Notes: a model not told the origin generated them from the letters alone. A DNA stretch of 64,000 nt from Streptosporangium brasiliense (GCF_030811595.1 NZ_JAUSRB010000002.1:7006001-7070000), one strand, 5' to 3'; shown: positions 33,665 to 42,798, counted from the stretch's first letter. Numbers and translations are program-made.

Positions 33665-33973
33665 TCACGCCCACAAACACAGTAATCTCTGCAACGATCC
33701 TCCCCGGATGCCAGTGGAGATCTTCTCGGAGAAGCTCCCGGCGACCCCGGCGTCGGCGAGCGAGTCGAGTTGGGAGTCGAGGGACTGCCGGGCGGTGGAT
33801 GCGCGTGCGTACCCCAGGCAGGCGTGCCCGACGGGTTCGGCGCCGGCGTTCCTCGGCCGGGGCAACTCAGCCCAGACGGAGCCGGGCTTGCGGAAAGCGG
33901 GGCTCGGCACGTTGAGTGCCTTGGTGAGTTGGGGCACAAGGCGGAAGCGGGCGGTGTGGTATTGGATGGCCAC
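33665..33973 (-). pseudogene. Serine recombinase (resolvase) fragment
   Basis: The minus strand gives QYHTARFRLVPQLTKAL followed by GHACLGYARASTARQSLDSQ and LDSLADAGV, then FSEKISTGIRG. The LGYARxST box is the N-terminal catalytic motif of resolvases/invertases, with the nucleophile Ser in YARAST. Only about 45 residues of the catalytic domain remain. Confidence 0.65.
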
Positions 33974-34094
33974 TTTGCCCTTGTCGGTGCAGCATAGGCC
34001 CCAGCTCGCTGGGAGGGCTGAGTCAGCGAGAGGCGAGGAGGGCTAGGGCCTGTCTCGAAGTCCGGTATGTGATGGTGTGTCGCGATCGCTAAAC

Positions 34095-34151
34095 AGCGAG
34101 ATCTCCGGTAAAGGGTTCAACGACCAAGAAGAACCTGAATACCGGAGATCT
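34095..34151. promoter_or_regulatory. Hairpin covering the transposase ribosome-binding site
   Basis: Perfect 14-base arms CGAGATCTCCGGTA (34095-34108) and TACCGGAGATCTCG (34138-34151). The right arm includes the GGAGA just before GTG 34153, so a transcript reading in from outside would fold and mask the start site. Confidence 0.65.
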
Positions 34152-34152
34152 C

Positions 34153-34520
34153 GTGACCACCCTGGCGGTGACGAGGCGGTTCGACCTGACCGATGCGCAA
34201 TGGGCGGTGCTGGAGCCGTTGCTGCCCGTGGCGAAACGGCCGGGACGACCGTCGAGGTGGACCAAGCGGCAGCTCATCGACGGGATCCGGTGGCGGGTGC
34301 GGATCGGGGCGCCGTGGCGGGATGTGCCGGAGTGTTACGGCTCCTGGCAGGCGGTGTACTCGTTGTCTCGCCGCTGGCAGCGGGCCGGCGTCTGGCAGCG
34401 CATCGTCACCGGGCTGCAGGTCCTGGCCGATACGGCGGGCCTGCTCGTCTGGCAGGTCGGGGTGGACTCCACGATCTGCCGGGCGCACCAGCACGCCGCC
34501 GGCTATCCGTCAGCGGGCAG
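34153..34520 (+). pseudogene. IS5-group transposase, N-terminal part
   Basis: Starts at GTG 34153. RRFDLTDAQWAVLEPLLP, GIRWRVRIGAPWRDVPE and VGVDSTICRAHQHAAG are hallmark blocks, the last with the first catalytic Asp. After about residue 117 the frame runs antisense through the neighbouring gene. The second half with the remaining DDE residues is absent. Confidence 0.75.
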
Positions 34521-35042
34521 CGTCAAGCGCAAGCGCCCGATCGTCCGCAAGACCTCGGCACGGTTCTTGGCGGTCTTGAGCCACGTGGGCAGGCGCTCTA
34601 CCAGACTTGCCGGAGCCCAAGCCACAAGATCTCCACGTTCGCGCAGCTTCGCAGCCACATAGGCATCCAACAAGTCGAGATGACGGACGTTATAGGCCCA
34701 CAGCACATGTCCGCGGCAACTCGCCTGCAACCACACCGGCCGCTGGAAGAAAGGATCGACAGGAGCGCCGACGACAGCCGAGCCGACCGTCTCGTCCTTG
34801 AAGTAGCCACACTCCCTACAGCGCAAGCGCCGACGGAAGTTCATGACCCCGATGGAAGCCGCCTCACCGTCCTCAAGCGTCCCCGGATGCGCCAAGACGA
34901 CAGCGCACCCGTCGCACCGAGGACAGCGCACCAGCACCTCGTCGATGAAGTCGTACCCGTACTTCCGTTCGCGCCGGTCTCGGAACCGGTCACCAGGATC
35001 CGATGCACTCCCTGTCACCCGATAAGCCTGCCAGAGGCCCAT
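34503..35042 (-). CDS. Conserved hypothetical protein with zinc-ribbon-like Cys pairs
   Basis: 179 residues from ATG 35042 (the frame is open upstream to 35111). Two CxxC pairs, VRCPRCDG and LRCRECGYFKDE, could bind one zinc ion. The sequence between is VVLAHPGTLEDGEAASIGVM, and the C-terminal half is helical (LDAYVAAKLRERGDLVAW, PTWLKTAKNRAEVLRTIGRL). No enzyme motif. The last about ten codons coincide with the junction to the truncated IS5 element, so the stop may derive from the insertion. Function unknown. Confidence 0.65.
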   Translation of the reverse strand: MGLWQAYRVTGSASDPGDRFRDRRERKYGYDFIDEVLVRCPRCDGCAVVLAHPGTLEDGEAASIGVMNFRRRLRCRECGYFKDETVGSAVVGAPVDPFFQRPVWLQASCRGHVLWAYNVRHLDLLDAYVAAKLRERGDLVAWAPASLVERLPTWLKTAKNRAEVLRTIGRLRLTLPADG

Positions 35043-35149
35043 CGCGATACAGAGCCGACACTCGTCTTGCCCGACCCGGGCACCATCAGATCTCCGCTCA
35101 CCGGCCAGCACCGTTACCGCCTATTCGCAATAACGTGCCCATACGCGCT

Positions 35150-35695
35150 GACCAACACAGGCAGCCGTGCCCGATCGGTGGCCCACTACATCGCCGACCC
35201 CAATGAGGCGATGCTGCCGCTGCTGATGGAACACGTCACCGTCGCCCTCAATCCCCGCCAAGGTCTGATCGCCGGAGCCCGCCTGATCGACGTCCTGGCC
35301 GCCGAGGAAACCGCCGCCCCCTGCTGGCCCGCTTCGACGACTACCTGAACGCCCAGCCCTGGGCCCTCTACGACGTACGGCGTGCCTTCCGCGCCGACAA
35401 AGACGACACCCAGCGTCCGGCAGGCGTGGTCCGTGCTGTGACCCGCCTGGCCGAAGGCACCCGCCGCCAGATGTCGACCGTCCTGGACGCCCGCGCCGAG
35501 ACGCTGCACCTGCCGGTCGAGCACGACGGCCTGCACCAGCGCATCTGGCTGCAGCACCGCGACCCGTTCTGCCCATGCGTCGAGCACGCCCTGGTCGCCG
35601 CCCCTGCGGCCGTCGCCAACAAGATCGGCCCTGGATTTGACCAAGCCTGGCAAGCCGCACGGACTGGCCCGCGGAAGCTGCCGCGCGCCGCCTGA
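35150..35695 (+). pseudogene. Conserved hypothetical protein, frameshifted at a C-run
   Basis: One frame reads VAHYIADPNEAMLPLLMEHV, ALNPRQGLIAGARLIDVLAA. At the run of five C (35318-35322) the reading must move by one base to continue as LLARFDDYLNAQPWALYDVR, GVVRAVTRLAEGT, VEHDGLHQRIWLQHRDPFCP, ending at 35695. A sixth C would restore one frame. Family not recognised; about 180 residues in total, with no clear start codon. Confidence 0.65.
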
Positions 35696-36259
35696 TCCGA
35701 CCTCGGTCTTGCCCAGTACAGAACCCCCTGCTGTGTCCGCCGGCCCGCGCAGGCGGCGCCCCGCCCCCTTCCCGTGGTGCGGACTGATGTCCCCCGTTTC
35801 CCCTTGGTGATCGCCCCGGTCTCGGCCGGACGCATCGCCTTCTCGTCAGCGGGTACGGCTCATCGATCAACGACGGTGGCCTGCCTGACCAGCTCGCCTA
35901 CCTGATCGACGCCATCGGCGCGGACAGCGTCCAGGAGTTGCTCCTCCAAGGGGCCACCGACCGTGCCTTCGTCGCTGCCTGACCGGCCCGAATGCTTACG
36001 CCGGGGCGGGCCGTTCGCGGATGGGGCTGAGCTGGGGCTTTGACAGAACTCAAACCGCCGTTCCCAATCGCGTGGAGATCATTCCCCGACTGCGTGCATA
36101 GTGCAATCATGTAGGGCTCCGGGCCCTCCGAAGCAGTGCCGCTCCGCCGACCTGATCGGCTGCAGCGTCATGGGTTTCCTTGTTACTCCACAGCGCGGCC
36201 GATGAGTTTGTGGCTCCCGGCCGGTCCAAGCTCGTGACACCCTAGGAAAGGACACCGCC
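35696..36259. other. Intergenic stretch with a short coding scrap
   Basis: Near 35875-35982 one plus frame reads GLPDQLAYLIDAIGADSVQE then LLLQGATDRAFVAA and stop, like the tail of a real protein, but no start or upstream body is found. The remainder, up to the DHFR-like gene, shows nothing further. Confidence 0.35.
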
Positions 36260-36865
36260 ATGTCGGAGCTTCTCGTCGACTTCATCACCTCCCTCGACGG
36301 CCACGCATCGGGAGAGGGATGGCCCGGGTTCTGGGGCCTCGAGGGCCCGGAGTACCTCGCATGGCTCGGCGAGCAGCCCGAGGCCACCTACCTGATGGGA
36401 GCGAACACCTACCGCCTGATGTCGGGCTTCGCCGCAGGCGAGGTCCCCAATGGTCAAGACGAGTTCAGGCCCGAAGAAGAGGCGTCCGTCGACGGGCTCA
36501 CGCAAGCGTCCAAGGTGGTGTTCTCCTCCTCACTCAAGGAGCCACTGACGTGGGCCAATTCAACGCTCGTCCGCGACGACGCCGTCGAGGCGGTCCGCGC
36601 CATGAAGTCGAGCGGCTCAGGGCTCCTCAGCACGATCGGCAGCCTCAGCCTGTCCCGGTCCCTGCTACGAGCCGGACTCGTCGACCGCTTCCGGGTCGTG
36701 ATGTTCCCGGTGATCACCGGGGCCACGGGCGAAGAACGCATCTACGACGGCTATCCGGACGTTGCCCTCGAGATGATCGAGCACCGCACCTTCGACGGCC
36801 GCATCCAGCTGGTCGAGTACAAGCCCCGCGTGCTCGAGCACCCGCCGCTCGGCGTCCCTGCGTGA
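36260..36865 (+). CDS. Dihydrofolate reductase-like (RibD C-terminal) protein
   Basis: 201 residues of the RibD-C/DHFR-like fold, using NADPH. N-terminus LLVDFITSLDGHASGEGWPG, YLMGANTYRLMSGF and KVVFSSSL are typical, with GSLSLSRSLLRAGLVDRFRV as the second Rossmann-like segment and VMFPVITGATG near the end. True substrate unknown. ATG 36260 follows AGGAAAGGA. Intact gene among IS elements, converging with the IS630 transposase. Confidence 0.87.
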   Translation: MSELLVDFITSLDGHASGEGWPGFWGLEGPEYLAWLGEQPEATYLMGANTYRLMSGFAAGEVPNGQDEFRPEEEASVDGLTQASKVVFSSSLKEPLTWANSTLVRDDAVEAVRAMKSSGSGLLSTIGSLSLSRSLLRAGLVDRFRVVMFPVITGATGEERIYDGYPDVALEMIEHRTFDGRIQLVEYKPRVLEHPPLGVPA

Positions 36866-37653
36866 CGTCGCCCCGTCCGCCGGTCTGGACGGCACCATAC
36901 CGGCGCCGGCGGGCGCGGAGCAAGACCGAATAGAGGGCGAACGGCCAACGTCAGGACGCCCGGTCCAGGTCGCGTCGGAGGAGTAGATCAGCCGAGCAAG
37001 CTCCCCCATCCGGGCGAACTGCGTTCCCCGAGGCACCAGTGCTGCGTTCCTTAAAGGCAGGTAGACGAACTTATGCCGGAGGATTCGGGGCTGCGGGGAT
37101 GGCCGTCCCCAGATCCAGGGCTGGGCGTGAGCGTTGAGTTGGGCGGTGGCGAGAGCGACCGCGTAGGCGATCTCGGTGGCGTCGGCGAGGGTCTGCCCGG
37201 CGAACGCGGCCCGGCGCAGCAGTCGCCACCAGCCCTCGGCCAGGTTCAGCCAGCAGGCCCTGACCGGGATGAACACCTGGCGGATCCGCGGATGACGGGC
37301 CGGCCATCGGCGGACCCGCCAGCTGAAATGGCTGGACAGATTGTCGGGGATGACCACGATCGGGCCACGCCGGTTGGCGGTGGCGATCTGCTGAAGCAGC
37401 TGGATCCAGCCGTCGCTGTTGCGCGAGGGCGCGCAGAAGGTGAGTTCGGTGCCGTCGCGGATGCGCAGCGCGCCGTAGACCCAGGTCTTGTCGGTGCCGC
37501 GTGAATACTCCAGCCGGTCCTTGATCCGATGCCCGCCGGGTGACCAGGCGGGCGCGGGCGGGAAGGTGCGCGGGGTCACCGGTCCCAGCTCGTCGGCGCA
37601 GATCACCGTGGTGCCGGGCGGCGGGTGGGTGTAGAGGCCGATGATTTCGGCCC
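36665..37653 (-). CDS. IS630-type transposase, catalytic part (reached by -1 frameshift)
   Basis: Continues the N-terminal part in the -1 frame. It holds the DDE triad: Asp in ICADELGP, Asp in VVIPDNLSSH and Glu in LNLAEGWWRL. The conserved part ends at KFVYLPL near 37052. The frame then crosses the element's left inverted repeat (37038) without a stop and runs to 36665, antisense to the DHFR-like gene. A TAA one frame away at about 37053 suggests a one-base indel removed the normal stop. Confidence 0.7.
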
Positions 37654-38184
37654 TTTTGGGGTGAACTGCGGATCGGTCGATTCGCTCCAGGAGCGGGTGT
37701 GCCGCCAGCGGACCTTCTCTTTGAGCAGGATCCGGCGGACCTGGCTACGGGCGATGACGATGCCCTGCGCGCGGGCGGCGGCGGTCAGGCTGTCCAGAGT
37801 CCACTGCGCGGGACCGCTCTCGTCGTCGGCGACCAGGTCGCCGGCCCCGTCGCGAACCGGTCGTCCGGGCGGGGCCGAGCGCGCCAGGGCGATGACATAC
37901 CCGCGTTCGACCTCGGTGAGCCGAGGTTTACGGCCCGCCCCGGGCCGATCGCCGAGCCCGGCCAGGCCTTCGGCGTTGAAGCGCTCGATCCGCTCGCGCA
38001 CGGTCTGCATGTGACAGCCCAGCCTGGCCGCGATGGCACTGGTGCGCAGCCCCTGCCAGCTGAAGGCGATCATCTGCGCCCGCGTGATCCAGTCGGCCGG
38101 GGCATGGCGGGCCCCGGCCGGTTTGCGGATCTGCCGCTCCTCGTCGGCGTCCGCCGGCGGACGCGCGTACAGCAGTTTCGGCAT
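37603..38184 (-). CDS. IS630-type transposase, N-terminal part
   Basis: 193 residues in the zero frame. Tandem helix-turn-helix region (TSAIAARLGCHMQTVRERIE, RFNAEGLAGLGDRPG), then LDSLTAAARAQGIVIARSQV and WRHTRSWSESTDPQFTPK. At CCCAAAA (37654-37660 on the minus strand) slipping back one base leads into KRAEIIGLYTHPPPGTT and the catalytic domain. Without the slip the protein ends after 16 further codons at 37603. Confidence 0.78.
   Translation of the reverse strand: MPKLLYARPPADADEERQIRKPAGARHAPADWITRAQMIAFSWQGLRTSAIAARLGCHMQTVRERIERFNAEGLAGLGDRPGAGRKPRLTEVERGYVIALARSAPPGRPVRDGAGDLVADDESGPAQWTLDSLTAAARAQGIVIARSQVRRILLKEKVRWRHTRSWSESTDPQFTPKGPKSSASTPTRRPAPR
37654..37660 (-). promoter_or_regulatory. 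-1 frameshift slippery heptamer C CCA AAA
   Basis: In the zero frame the minus-strand codons are ACC CCA AAA GGG; the heptamer X XXY YYZ is CCCAAAA, the canonical -1 pattern. Slippage gives AGG GCC GAA, exactly the frame of the catalytic half. Confidence 0.7.
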
Positions 38185-38259
38185 GACAATACCCCTGAGA
38201 CCATCATCTCCCCAGGTCGGCAGGCAGGGATGTACGGCCGCATTCAGGAACGTCGCACT

Positions 38260-38640
38260 AGAGCCTGTACGGAGTTCGGGTCTCTATGCTGGCCGGGAGG
38301 CTTCGGATCCATAAGACGGCCCCGCGTAGATGCAAGCCGGCCAGATAGCTGTCGGGCGTCCTGTCGAACCGGAAGGCCGGCCCACGCCACTGTTTGATGC
38401 GGTTGATGCAGCGTTCGGCCGTGTTGCGCTGCTTGTAGAGATCGGGATCATGGGTGACCGGCCGGCCGCCGCGGGAGCCGCGCTTCTTGCGGTTGGCCAC
38501 CTGATCGGCCCTCTCGGGGACGACCGCCTTGATCCGGCGTCGGCGCAGGTAGGCGCGGTTGCCGCGGGAGGAGTACGCCTTGTCGGCGGCCACCACGCCC
38601 GGCCGGGTGCGGGTCCGTCGCTCACGACAGCGCGGGGTAG
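38260..38640 (-). pseudogene. IS5-group transposase, C-terminal part
   Basis: Minus strand: RTRPGVVAADKAYSSRGNRA, YLRRRRIKAVVPERADQ, RNTAERCINRIKQWRGPAFR and FDRTPDSYLAGLHL, i.e. the last catalytic Glu region of IS5-group transposases. The N-terminal half is missing; homology begins right at the 3' end of the OYE reductase gene. The terminal repeat is at 38260. Confidence 0.75.
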
Positions 38641-39692
38641 TCGGTGCAGCCCTCGTGGTCCCCACCGTAGAAGGTGGCTCGGTCCGGTTCGTTGTACGGC
38701 CCGCCGCGCCGTACCCGCTCCGGCAGGTCGGGGTTGGCCAGCCAGAGGGCGCCCAGGCTGATGACGTCGGCGACGGTCAGTGCCTCCTCTGCGGCTTCGG
38801 GCGAGGCGTGCATCCCGGCGTATACCGGGGTGGTCCCGGAGTGGGGATTGAGCATGAGCACACCGGGCCAGGCAGCGCGGACCTCCTCGGTGACCCGCCT
38901 GTTCCCGACTTCCAGCAGGTGCACGTAGGCCAGGTCGGGGTGGAGCGCGCGGACCAGACGGGTGTAGACGCCCATCGGGTCGCTTTCCTCGATGTTGTTG
39001 TACGGGTTCCCCGGGGACAGCCGGATGGCGGTGCGCTCGGGGCCGATCGCCTCGGTCACGGCATGGGCGACCTCGACGGCAAAGCGGATCTTGTCTCCGT
39101 ACTCGTCGGTTCGCAGGTTGACGTTGTCGGACAAGAATTGCTGGATCAGGTAACCGTTGGCGCCGTGCAGTTCCACCACGTCGAACCCGGCGTCAATGGC
39201 GTTGCGTGCGGCCTGGGCGAAGTCGGCGATCGTCTGAGCGATCTCCGCCACGGTCAGCGCATGCGGTGTGGGGTGGTCGAGCATCGTCCCGTCGCGCGCG
39301 GTCATCTGCCCGCCTGAGGGGACGGCCGAGGGCGCCACGGGGAGTCTGCCATCGGGATACAGACTGGGATGCGCGACCCGGCCGCTGTGCCAGAGCTGGG
39401 CGAAGATGCGGCCGTCCCGGTCGTGCACGGCATCGGTCACTCGGCGCCACGCCTTGACCTGCTCAGCGTTGTGCAGGCCCGGGGTGTCGATGGAACCCTG
39501 CCCGATCACGGAGGGCTGGACGCCTTCGGTGATGATCAGTCCTGCGCCGGCGCGCTGGGCGTAGTACTCGGCGGTCAGTTCCGTGGCCAGCCCTCCGGCG
39601 GCGGCCCGGCTGCGGGTCATCGGGGCCATCGCCAGCCGGTTGGGCAGGTCGAGCTTGCCGACGGTCACGGTGTCAAACAATGTCTTGGCCAT
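38622..39692 (-). CDS. Old-yellow-enzyme-type NADH:flavin oxidoreductase (alkene reductase)
   Basis: 356 residues, (beta/alpha)8 FMN barrel. MAPMTRSRAA binds FMN; QLWHSGRVAHPS; FDVVELHGANGYLIQQFLSD has the substrate-binding His/Asn pair; DEYGD and IRLSPGNPYNNIEESDP follow; GALWLANPDLPERVRRGG closes the FMN site. Members of this NemA/XenA-like group reduce enals, enones and nitro compounds with NAD(P)H. Start ATG 39692. Divergent from a LuxR-type regulator 67 bases away, a common pairing. Confidence 0.93.
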   Translation of the reverse strand: MAKTLFDTVTVGKLDLPNRLAMAPMTRSRAAAGGLATELTAEYYAQRAGAGLIITEGVQPSVIGQGSIDTPGLHNAEQVKAWRRVTDAVHDRDGRIFAQLWHSGRVAHPSLYPDGRLPVAPSAVPSGGQMTARDGTMLDHPTPHALTVAEIAQTIADFAQAARNAIDAGFDVVELHGANGYLIQQFLSDNVNLRTDEYGDKIRFAVEVAHAVTEAIGPERTAIRLSPGNPYNNIEESDPMGVYTRLVRALHPDLAYVHLLEVGNRRVTEEVRAAWPGVLMLNPHSGTTPVYAGMHASPEAAEEALTVADVISLGALWLANPDLPERVRRGGPYNEPDRATFYGGDHEGCTDYPALS

Positions 39693-39759
39693 GACAGGGA
39701 CGTTAGGGACGGGACCACTGGGCCGACATCCGTAGTGCCCACGGGGTAGCGTCACGGGG

Positions 39760-41839
39760 GTGCAGATGACGGTAAAAACGGAAATATCCGCGCTGGTGGA
39801 ACAGGCGGCCGGCGGCACCCTGCTCATCCGAGGCACGGCGGGCTCGGGCAAGTCCACTCTGTTGGAGGAGGCCGCGCACGGTCGGCGGACGCTGCGCACC
39901 ACCGGCATCGAGACCGAGTACGGCCTGCAGGCGGCAGCTCTCGACCGGCTCCTACGTCCCGCATCACTGCGCAATGCCACCGACCCGTTCCAGGCCGGGG
40001 AGGCGCTGATAGCACTGTTGAGGGAGGGCCCTCGGGTTGTCCTGGTCGACGATGCCCACTGGCTGGACCGTTTCTCCGCAGCCGCACTTGTCTACGCCGC
40101 GCGCCGAGCGCATGCCGAGGGTGTGGCGATCATCTTCGCGGCCGACGACGACTTCGACGCTCCCGGCGTACCGGAGCTGGCCCTGCCCGCCCTGGACACG
40201 GCCGAGGCAGCGGAGCTCATCGCCGACGTCGAACTGAACCCCCAGGTCCGCGAGCGGATCGTGCGGGAAGCGGAGGGCAACCCGCTCGCGCTGCGCGAGT
40301 TCGCCACAGCACTCACCACCGAGCAGCGTCTCGGCCGCGTAATACCGCCGCCCCTGCTCGCCGTACGGCCGCGTGTGCTCGGCCGGTTCGGCCACCGGCT
40401 GGCCACCGCGGTCTCCGAGGGCAGCCGCCCGCTCCTGTCCCTGATCGCCGCGGAACGCGATGGCGACCTCGCCGCCATCATGACGGCAGCGGCCGCGCTC
40501 GGCCAGACCGAGAACGACCTTGCGGAAGCAGAGGGCGTCCTGCGTGTCACGGGGATGCGGGTAGAGTTCCGGCACCCCCTGGACCGCGCCGCCGCCTACT
40601 ATCTGGTCCCGCTCGCGGACCGGCTACGCGCGCACCGCCTGCTGTCCGACGCCGTACACGACCCGGTCCGCCGCCTGGCGCACCGGCTCGCGGCCACCAT
40701 GACCCCGGACGAGAAGATCGCAGCAGAGCTCGAAGACCTCGCCCGCCGCGCCGATCCCCTACTGGCGGCCTGCATCTACGACCACGCCGCGCTCCTCAGC
40801 GCCCAGCCGGAACAACGCACCCGGCGCAGCGGCGCGGCCGCCAGGCGACTCCTGCGCGCCCACGACTACGAGCGGGCGCTGCCCCGCCTCGCCGGCCAGG
40901 AGAGCGTCCAAGCCCTGCTGCTGGCCGGAGACGACGACGCCGCCCTCGCTCTCGCCACCCGGCAGGTGGCGCGGCTGCGCGAGCAAGGCCGATGCGACGC
41001 GCTGCCAGAACCACTCGGCCGGCTGGCCCGGGCCCTGATCGCCGCAGGCCGGTTCTCCGAGGCCAGAGCAGCTGTCGAGGAGGCCACCCAGATCGCCGCT
41101 GACGCTGCTCCCACACCTGGCCTCCTCGCCGAAATCGCCGCCCTCGAAGGTTCCTCCGATGGTCTGCCCGGTCTGCTGGAACTCGGGCTCGGCCGGTTCC
41201 ACGAGGCCCTCCCCCACCTGGAAGCGCGCTGGCGCCAACCGGACACTCCCATGATCGCCGCCGCCGACCTGGTAGAGGCAGCGATCATGGCCGGCAGGCC
41301 CGAACGCGCCGCCGAGCCGCTCGCCCGCTTCCCCGAATGGGCCGAGCGGACCGGCCAGGACTGGGCCATGGCGGTGGCACTGCGCATCCAGGCCCTGGCC
41401 GGCCAGGGCGAACAGGCCGACGACCTGCTAGCGCGCGCCGTGCACCTTCACGAGCGGGGCGGACGTCCCTTCGAGCGAGCCCGCACCGCTCTGCTGTACG
41501 GCCAGCGGCTCCGCCGAGCACACCGCACGTCCCAGTCGAGGGCATCCGCTCCGTCTGGCCGCGGAACTGTTCGAGCATCTCGGCGCCGCAGCGTGGGCCA
41601 CGCGGGCCCGTGCCGAACTGCATGCGGCCGGTGAGCACTCCGCTTCGCGAGCAGACCCGCTCAGCCAGCTCACCTCACAGGAACGCCGCATCGTCCGGCC
41701 GGCCGCAGCGGGCGTCAGCAACCGCGAGATCGCCTCACAGCTCTTCATCAGTCCGAGAACCGTGGAATACCACCTCTACAAGGCATATCCGAAACTCGGC
41801 GTCGCCTCCCGACACGAACTTCACACCGTGCTCAGATGA
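39760..41839 (+). pseudogene. Large LuxR-type ATP-binding regulator, frameshifted before its HTH
   Basis: GTG 39760 (or ATG 39766) opens 624 codons: Walker A GTAGSGKST at 25-33, Walker B-like VVLVDDAHW, then a long helical TPR-like region. Near 41535 the zero frame leaves the homology and stops at 41634. In another frame the protein continues HPLRLAAELFEHLGAAAWAT, LTSQERRIVRPAAAGVSNRE and IASQLFISPRTVEYHLYK, the LuxR helix-turn-helix, to stop at 41839. As sequenced, the DNA-binding domain cannot be made without a frameshift. The divergent OYE gene is the likely target. Confidence 0.8.
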
Positions 41840-42144
41840 TGACCTGGCTGCAGGAGCCGTGGCAGAACCTCGATCCGGGCCGAGACCGTGCTCAGTTGCC
41901 CTGCCGCTCCCTCCGGCCGGCCGCACAGCAACTCGGCGCGGGCCGACAGGTAAGTGAGCTCAATCTGCTCGACCGGAGCGTCGGACCAGCGCAATTCCTT
42001 CTGCATGATCAACAGCTGGGTACGGCACTGCTCCGCACGTGAGGGCTGCACAGCCGAAAGCACCTCGGCCTGGGTCATGACAGCGCGTGCCCGCACCGGC
42101 ATGAAGCAGTCCAACCGCCGAAACGGCTTCTGGATTCGCTGCCA
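41840..42144. other. Intergenic stretch, no supported gene
   Basis: A minus-strand frame (QLLIMQKELRWSDAPVEQIE, LTYLSARAELLCGRPEGAAG) has some protein-like, helical character and might be a scrap of a TPR-type regulator, but it has no start, domain or ribosome site that I can support. Confidence 0.3.
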
Positions 42145-42705
42145 TCAAGCCGCCTCGTCCGTGGAATCGGGAGTGGGAGCCAGTCGCACGCTGCCGGACC
42201 GGGCCTTCTCGTCGGGGAAGACCCACTTCCGGAGCGCCCAGAAGCGGAAGACCATGGCGATCAACGTGCCGATGACCTGCGCGCTCATGAAGTCGGCGAT
42301 CTCCTGCGTCACCAGGCTCACATCCGGGGTCTCCAGACGAAATACGTACCGGGAGATCCATAGCGGCGCGGAGCTGAGCACTAGGCCGACGCCACTGACC
42401 AGGAAGAACAGCGCCGCCTCGTGACGGCGCTCGCGGCCGCCCCTGGTCCGGAACGACCATTCGCGGTTCAACACGTAGGACACGATCGTCGCCACGAGCA
42501 CCGCGATGATCTTCGCGGTCACCGGCTTCGGTTCCAGAACGGTCAGCTTCAGCCCATAGAAGATCGTGTTGTCCACCAAAAAGGCCGTTCCACCCACCAC
42601 CACGAACTTCAGCAGTTCACGGTGCTTCAGCGCAAATGCGTGCAGCGGTTCCGGCAATCTTGCGAGTACTGCGTTTGCTGTTCGGAGCACCCCCGATCTT
42701 CTCAC
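42145..42705 (-). CDS. GtrA-family membrane protein
   Basis: 186 residues from GTG 42705 (the frame is open to a TTG at 42795; the start is uncertain). Four hydrophobic segments of the GtrA fold: LLKFVVVGGTAFLVDNTIFY, IIAVLVATIVSYVLNREWSF, ALFFLVSGVGLVLSS and VIGTLIAMVFRFWALRKWVF. GtrA proteins are thought to flip or support polyprenyl-linked sugars for cell-surface glycosylation; no glycosyltransferase is adjacent. Lies downstream of the alpha/beta hydrolase on the same strand. Confidence 0.85.
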   Translation of the reverse strand: MRRSGVLRTANAVLARLPEPLHAFALKHRELLKFVVVGGTAFLVDNTIFYGLKLTVLEPKPVTAKIIAVLVATIVSYVLNREWSFRTRGGRERRHEAALFFLVSGVGLVLSSAPLWISRYVFRLETPDVSLVTQEIADFMSAQVIGTLIAMVFRFWALRKWVFPDEKARSGSVRLAPTPDSTDEAA

Positions 42706-42798
42706 CAGTCGAACACCCTGGTAACAAGATTTACGGAGTAGTACCGGGACCCCGCCGGGCGGACCCCTCGTCCGCCCGGCCTGGCGGATGGACAACGG

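Larger units (their letters stand above)
34044..34520 (+). mobile_element. Truncated IS5-group element, 5' half
   Basis: Begins at a candidate inverted-repeat end (TAGGGCCTGTCTCGAAGTCC) and contains the first transposase frame. It stops abruptly near 34510, where sequence of the minus-strand gene 34503-35042 begins. A related end sequence at 38259 (TAGAGCCTGTACGGAG) suggests the same IS group. Confidence 0.6.
37038..38259 (-). mobile_element. IS630-group insertion sequence
   Basis: Ends match as imperfect inverted repeats: AGTGCTGCGTTCCTTAAAGG at 37038 and, on the other strand, AGTGCGACGTTCCTGAATGC from 38259. Length 1222 bp suits the group. The right end abuts the TA at 38259-38260 that begins an IS5-type end, so this element seems inserted at the edge of an older IS5 copy. 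Confidence 0.72.
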
